A DNA stretch of 52,059 nucleotides from Armatimonadota bacterium. GTDB lineage: Bacteria; Armatimonadota; UBA5829; JAUSEB01. Each line of letters begins with the position of its first letter. Within the stretch, counting starts at the first letter, position 1. Below are positions 47,585 through 52,059 of this stretch, piece by piece. A program made the translations under genes and the position numbers. The DNA lies in assembly GCA_030649165.1 (NCBI GenBank), contig JAUSGG010000060.1, positions 1 to 52,059 on the forward strand. Direction: 5' to 3'. Under the pieces are notes generated by a model. It searched no databases, had not been told where the DNA came from, and was given only the letters and a program-made list of their open reading frames with translations.

Positions 47585-49690
47585 TTAGAACAATACGTTT
47601 TCTCCCGGCCCCAAAGTCAGCATTTCGTTACGGGCGTCGGCGTGACCTGGAGAGAGGAGGCGCAGGCGGATCTGCCGTGTCTCCGGGCGGGTGTTGGTGA
47701 TGACCAGGCGCTTCACTCTGCCTCCCTGTACATCCAGCGACACGGCGTAGCCGGAGGGGGTGTGGATGCCGGCAAAGGAATAATCCTGCCAGGCAGACGG
47801 AAGGCCGGCTGCGATGGTCAGGCGTTTGCCGTTGTCGGTGGCCAGCAAGCTGTTGACCGCCCAGACGAAACAGGCGTGTGGCGTGCTGTAGCCGATGTTG
47901 ATCCAGAACCCATCCGGGCGTATCTTCTCGACAAAGAAACCGTGCATATCTGTAAAGCGCAGCGCGTTCTTCAGCCGGCGGTACGACAGCTTCGGATCGA
48001 TCGTACTGAAGGCTACGGCAGTGGAGGCTTCCAGCCAGGGCCAGACCATATTCGGGTCACGGCCCGCGTTGTCCGCACTGAGCCCCCACTCGCCCGAATC
48101 GGACCGGTGCGACGCCCAAATGCTCTTCGCGTTGATGCCTTCCGGCATGTTCTCAGCGTAGCACATTACGTTGGTCGTAAGGACCTCCGTCGCCCCCTTC
48201 CAGGGGTAGAGCACTCCGTCACGGTAGTTCTCCTGCATAGTCACGGACAGGCCCTTGATGGCGGCTGCGTATCGCTCATCTTCGGGCAAGCCGAGCGCAC
48301 GGCAGCCCTCCTGGTAGTCTCGCATCGCCCGAATCAGTTTCAGCAGGTGCCCGATATCGTTCACCCGCTCGACGTTCTCGTCCGATCCTATCAGAGAGCC
48401 GGTTGACCAGCGATCGCCCTCCTGCACGATGATCTCGGCCAGCAGAAAGTCGAGCATGTCCTTGATGACCGGCAGGCGTTTGCGCAGGTCGTCGGTGTCG
48501 CCGAAGAAGCGGTATATGTCGTAGATCTCCGTCGCCATGGACGCTATGTTCCCCTTCTGGATGCCGGCGGCGCGGGCCGACACCGCGTCGTCGAAGAAGA
48601 GGTCGCGGCCAAAGATGTTGAAGAACCAGGGATAGTTCAAACCGGGGCGCCCGATCTGCCTGGCGTATTCGCGAGCCATCGGCCCCGCGCCGGATTCGTA
48701 GTAATCGGCCAACGCCTGCACGGAGGCTTTCTGGTTCGCCGATGCCCACCCGCGCGTGAAGAAGATGAAATCGGCCGAGCAGCACGATCCCCCACCCCAC
48801 AGGACGTTGTAGGTTCCATGCACGGCATATCCCGAGGGATGCTGAGAAGCACGCATCAGATAGAGGCCGAGACGGTAGCTGTAGTCCCACTCGGGGTCGG
48901 GGAGCGTGACCTCTGTGGTGGCCTGATACGACTGCCAGGCTTCGGAATGCTCCTCATGCAGCTTCTCGAATCCCTTGGCCAGCGCATTCTCAATAGCAGT
49001 CGCGCAGGCGTTCTCCGGCTGTTCCGTGTGGCTGGTGTCCTGCATCGTCACGAACCGGTCGATGACATCGCCGGGTTTCAGGTCACGGACTTCCAGGTAG
49101 CCCGTGTGCGACTGGGTACCGTCATGGACGGCTTGTCGACGCGCAACGACGGCCACGCGCAGAGACCCCTCGATCTCGCTCAACGTATACTCTCCGACGA
49201 CTTGCGCCGCGTCACCGCGCCCAAATGACACCTGAGCCACACGCGGATCGGCCATCTGCTGAGCCAAAAGCGCTATCTTCGGCTGCGCTTCAGGATCGAT
49301 CCACAACACTTCGATACGTTCGGCGTACAGCGGTTGGCCGTCGGCCAGGAATGTGGTGAATCGCAGATGAAGGATCTTCGAGCGCACCTCGGTCACAAGA
49401 GTCGCCGTGCGCGGGTCGAATCGCTGATCGAACCAGCCGATTTCATATACGTCGTTGTCAGGCCGCATAATGCGATAGGGAAAGAACGCCACGGAGAACA
49501 TGTGACGACCCTTCTCGCGATGCGTGGTTTTTTGCCACCCGCACAGGGCGCCCTGATGCTGTTCCAAGTGCAGGTGTCCGGAATGGCACTGCATGCTGCC
49601 GGAATAATCAACCAGCACGACATCGCTGCCGTTAGCCAGGATCATCGGGAAATAGGGTTTCGAACGCGGGGGAAGGATATCTTGATGCAT
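47585..49690 (-). CDS. GH65/GH95-like six-hairpin glycosidase
   Basis: A 701-residue protein without a signal peptide. An N-terminal beta-sandwich (about 1-270) leads to an (alpha/alpha)6 barrel (about 275-620: YSYRLGLYLMRASQHPSGYAVHGTYNVLWGGGS, ARQIGRPGLNYPWFFNIFG, STGSLIGSDENVERVNDIGHLLKLIRA, DSGEWGLSADNAGRDPNMVWPWLEAS) and a small C-terminal beta domain. The fold resembles alpha-L-fucosidase GH95 and GH65 enzymes. GSDENVERVND at the usual catalytic-loop position offers candidate acids. ATG 49690 with GGAGG just upstream is preferred to GTG 49693. It has no close similarity to the 748-residue protein at 30238 beyond the fold. Confidence 0.72.
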   Translation of the reverse strand: MHQDILPPRSKPYFPMILANGSDVVLVDYSGSMQCHSGHLHLEQHQGALCGWQKTTHREKGRHMFSVAFFPYRIMRPDNDVYEIGWFDQRFDPRTATLVTEVRSKILHLRFTTFLADGQPLYAERIEVLWIDPEAQPKIALLAQQMADPRVAQVSFGRGDAAQVVGEYTLSEIEGSLRVAVVARRQAVHDGTQSHTGYLEVRDLKPGDVIDRFVTMQDTSHTEQPENACATAIENALAKGFEKLHEEHSEAWQSYQATTEVTLPDPEWDYSYRLGLYLMRASQHPSGYAVHGTYNVLWGGGSCCSADFIFFTRGWASANQKASVQALADYYESGAGPMAREYARQIGRPGLNYPWFFNIFGRDLFFDDAVSARAAGIQKGNIASMATEIYDIYRFFGDTDDLRKRLPVIKDMLDFLLAEIIVQEGDRWSTGSLIGSDENVERVNDIGHLLKLIRAMRDYQEGCRALGLPEDERYAAAIKGLSVTMQENYRDGVLYPWKGATEVLTTNVMCYAENMPEGINAKSIWASHRSDSGEWGLSADNAGRDPNMVWPWLEASTAVAFSTIDPKLSYRRLKNALRFTDMHGFFVEKIRPDGFWINIGYSTPHACFVWAVNSLLATDNGKRLTIAAGLPSAWQDYSFAGIHTPSGYAVSLDVQGGRVKRLVITNTRPETRQIRLRLLSPGHADARNEMLTLGPGENVLF

Positions 49691-49786
49691 CACGCCTCCA
49701 GTGGTCTGTTGCTGAGATTATTGTAGCGTAAATGAGTGGGATGAGGCTAGACGGTTGCGAACTTGTGGGTTGAGAGAAGCAAGACA

Positions 49787-49826
49787 TCCCCCTCTCCCTT
49801 GAGGGAGAGGGTCAGGGTGAGGGTGA
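49787..49826. repeat. CACCCTCACCCTCTCCCT palindrome, inverted copy
   Basis: A perfect 10-bp inverted repeat CCCTCTCCCT-TG-AGGGAGAGGG (49790-49811) with a GTCAGGGTGAGGGTG flank. It is in the opposite orientation to the copies at about 17669 and 26442. Confidence 0.65.
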
Positions 49827-49864
49827 AAGCTCTCTCCATTTCTGAAGTCTTACAACTCGGCAGC

Positions 49865-51527
49865 TCAGGGTATTTCGTATCCCCACAACTCAAGTTGCTC
49901 ATTCCACTTCCGAATTGCCTCCTCAGCCGGCCATCGTTTCGTCTTGATGACCTCTTCAACCTCTCGCACTGCGAGTCGCAGCCTGGAGGGTTCGAGAATC
50001 CAGAAACCGAGGTCCGGATTTGCCTCAAGTTGACCCGCGATCCGCAGCAGCTCGGCGACTTCCGCCAGAGCATCAGTCTTGGCCTGCGCGTCACCACCCG
50101 TCGCCAGCTTGGCGAAGAAGAAAGCGGCTGTGTAGTGGCGTAGAGCACGGTTCATCGCCAGTTCCCGCCTGAAATACGTCATCAGTTTCTGAAGTCTCTC
50201 AGGAGGGGCAGGGCTCGGAATCCCATCGACCAGTCTCTTCACGTCCCGCAGGTCGCGCGCGGCGGCATTTACAGCGGCGTCCTTCTCCGGAAGAATGCGC
50301 TGTTCCACAGACTCGCGCGTCGGGTTGAAGAGCTGCGCTTCGGTCTCGCGGCAGGATGGGTCCCATAGCGCAAGACTCTCCCAGTGCAGGCTATACTCGA
50401 ACCAGCGCAGGCTCGGGAGACGGCTCTTCGGCCACTCCATTACCCAGAACCCGAGAAGCTGCCACGCCGCCAGGTGCGAATCCTGCTGGCGCAACAGGAT
50501 TGGGGTCAACTCGCCCGCCATATCCGCGCCATAGGTGGCTTCCGCCCACTCCTGGACGAAAGGTTTCCGGCTCCAACCGGCCTGTCTCGGCGATGCGGCG
50601 CGCCACGTGCAGGTTGACTTCATTCACAGACCCTATTGCGCTTCCCGCGTACACGGCGCCTTCGTCAAGATCGGCCCACGTGACGTAGCCGGTTAGCCCG
50701 GCAATCTGGGCCCCACGCTCCCGAGCATAAGCTACCCGCTCCGCTATCAGCCTTGCCTGAACAAAGGGCACAACGCTTTGCCCCCAAATCTCCCCGCAGT
50801 AGTCGAACGCCACAAACTCCGGATGAGGGCCGCAGTTTCCGACGGCGGGATTCGTCAGCGCGATGCGGCCCCAGTCACCGGGACAAGCGTAATTGTGTAC
50901 GAACACGCTTGGACTCGGCGGGACGGATTTCAGAGCGTCGGTAATCGCTTTCGCCTGGTGCGGCATAAGAGCGAATGTGGTTACGATCAGCTTGCGGCCA
51001 AACTTTTCGCAGACTTGTATCGCGGATTCCAGCAGCAGGCGAATCCTCTCCGCGGGAGGCCGGTCGCCGGGCAACTCCTGTATGACGATGTCGCCTTCGT
51101 CGAGGTAAAGCAGTATGCCAGTCAAGTGCGGGCAGGCGGCGAATATCTCTTCGAAGCGGCGGCCTGCGAGAATGTAAAGCTCCGGACCGTCAGGGTCCTT
51201 TAGCTCAGGCATGGCATCTGCCATCTCCTGAGTCAGATTGAGCTCGGATCCCATCATATAAGTGGAGAGGCCCTGAGCGTGGGCCTGTTTGCACAGCATC
51301 TCAAGCGCGGCTTGGGATCGCAGCGCGGCATCGCGCTCTTCACCGCGCTTGGCAAACCGCGGGTCCCAGTCGTAGAGGCAGTGGGAATGAAACGTGTTGT
51401 GCCATTTACCCGTTAGAGGGCCGGCGCCGGGCCGCCACTCCAGGATAAGCCCCGTCGCTCCCATGTCGCGAGCTTGCGGCAGAAGGGATTCGGCGGAGTC
51501 TGCCATTGCGTGCCAGGTGTTTTCCAT
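49865..51527 (-). pseudogene. Barrel glycosidase-like gene interrupted by a +1 frameshift
   Basis: The 5' part (from ATG 51527, AAGG upstream) encodes a TIM-barrel glycosidase-like sequence (MGATGLILEWRPGAG, YMMGSELNL, FAACPHLTGILLYLDEGD, EFVAFDYCGEIWGQ) up to ETGRLEPETF. The following meaningful sequence (VQEWAEATYGADMAGELT) is in the +1 frame to TAA/TGA at 49865, a helical region with a Trp-rich start. The frames join at about 50557-50563, where removing one C after TTT restores GETF-VQEW-type continuity. Joined, it is about 550 residues. The upstream frame is open to about 51624, so the N-terminus is uncertain. Alpha-glucuronidase (GH67)-like similarity is a guess. A true lesion, an assembly error or a recoding site are all possible. 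Confidence 0.6.
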
Positions 51528-51626
51528 AACAACCTTATGGTTCATCGGCGAGCTGGGAGTATCCTTCGACGAGGAGTGAACAGCAACTCCGTGATGCGCC
51601 ACGACGGTATGCTCGGCGTCGAAGCG

Positions 51627-52059
51627 TTATTCCCTCGTGATCTTGAGGCGGAAGGTCTGCTGCCTGATGGACTGGTCGACGGTCCCGTATACGTCGTCGC
51701 TCCCAACGTGGCCAATCACGATGATCTTGCCGTCCTTGAACTGGAACCCTTTCGGGTAGTATGCCGTGCCGGGGACGTCGATCGGATGCCAGGATTTGCC
51801 GACATCCGCCGTCCAGTGGACGCCGTTGGTGCCCAGGTGCAGGATCACGCCCTCCTTCGTCTGGATTAGAAGAGGGTAGCCGCTGTGCGGAATCGGAGTG
51901 GGCGTCGGCGCTTCGGGGACGAACGTATCGCCCTTCTTGCGCGCAATGCTCTGGTTCCTGATGCTGTACCAGTTGCTCTGCGGAGGGCTCGCGCCCATCC
52001 GGCAGGCGCCGGCGGGAACGTCCGTGGCATGGTCGGGGTAGAACTCCGACCTGTGGATC
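51627..52059 (-). CDS. BNR/sialidase-like protein, C-terminal part (runs off right edge)
   Basis: The frame is open from the right edge to TAA at 51627, giving the last 143 residues. An Asp-box-like turn (VHWTADVGKSWHPI) and the surrounding beta strands (PLLIQTKEGVILHLGTNG, PKGFQFKDGKIIVIGHV) fit a BNR-repeat beta-propeller of the exo-alpha-sialidase superfamily, which also includes non-catalytic glycan binders. The catalytic part, if any, lies outside the window. It is on the same strand as, and about 100 nt upstream of, the frameshifted glycosidase-like gene, so it probably belongs to the same locus. Confidence 0.7.
   Translation of the reverse strand, partial: IHRSEFYPDHATDVPAGACRMGASPPQSNWYSIRNQSIARKKGDTFVPEAPTPTPIPHSGYPLLIQTKEGVILHLGTNGVHWTADVGKSWHPIDVPGTAYYPKGFQFKDGKIIVIGHVGSDDVYGTVDQSIRQQTFRLKITRE

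Noticed and set aside
1-52059. tRNA or rRNA genes
   Set aside because: None was seen when reading the intergenic regions; a covariance search would be needed to exclude a cryptic one.

Overview
The window reads as a piece of a GC-rich, free-living bacterial chromosome. Genes are densely packed, ribosome binding sites are mostly clear AGGAGG-type, and promoters are sigma70-like with 17-bp spacers. The gene mix suggests a polysaccharide-degrading bacterium from a poorly cultured group, possibly Armatimonadota or a relative: many secreted modular glycosidase-like proteins, a DUF4838 pair, a GHL10 protein, a Tat-exported sulfatase, a DUF1540 protein, a secreted OB-fold module and no SusC/SusD pair. 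That placement is inference from gene content; no rRNA or other phylogenetic marker was checked. No rRNA, tRNA, CRISPR array or prophage was found.

Region 1 (1-10.4 kb): the N-terminal part of a secreted multidomain protein runs off the left edge. A GntR/LacI-type regulator follows, with a strong promoter and a perfect 20-bp palindrome in its own leader. Divergent from it is a tight three-gene unit: a stand-alone corrinoid (B12) protein, a UroD/MtaA-like methyltransferase homologue that has lost its three zinc ligands, and a triple-GAF SpoIIE phosphatase. This is the best candidate for an undescribed system here, because it joins one-carbon corrinoid parts to an RsbU-type signalling output. 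Two secreted proteins (one Ig-domain, one GHL10-like) follow on the minus strand.

Region 2 (10.5-21.9 kb): housekeeping and mixed genes. These are dihydrolipoyl dehydrogenase under a near-consensus promoter, a TrmH-family RNA methyltransferase, an EamA transporter, a PHP phosphoesterase, an AlkZ-related protein translationally coupled to an N6-adenine DNA methyltransferase, a DUF1540 protein, a BtuF-like binding protein whose 3' end is tandemly duplicated, a frameshifted membrane-anchored gene, recO and deoC.

Region 3 (22.0-29.0 kb): a complete tryptophan operon, trpE-G-D-C-F-B-A, on the minus strand. Its leader carries a near-consensus promoter, a 31-codon leader peptide with a Trp-Ala-Trp run, mutually exclusive hairpins and a rho-independent terminator. 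This is a full ribosome-mediated attenuator visible by eye. A truncated DDE transposase lies just upstream.

Region 4 (30.2-52 kb): an island for complex, probably acetylated, sulfated or uronate-containing glycans. It holds two six-hairpin glycosidase-like proteins, a sulfatase, two alpha/beta-hydrolase esterases (one with a degenerate second domain), a GH4 NAD-dependent glycosidase, two tandem DUF4838 paralogues, an 1158-residue secreted glycosidase-like protein, a frameshifted barrel glycosidase and the end of a BNR/sialidase-like protein. No transporter or dedicated regulator was recognised inside the island. Low-complexity and palindromic repeat families are scattered between genes across the whole window.
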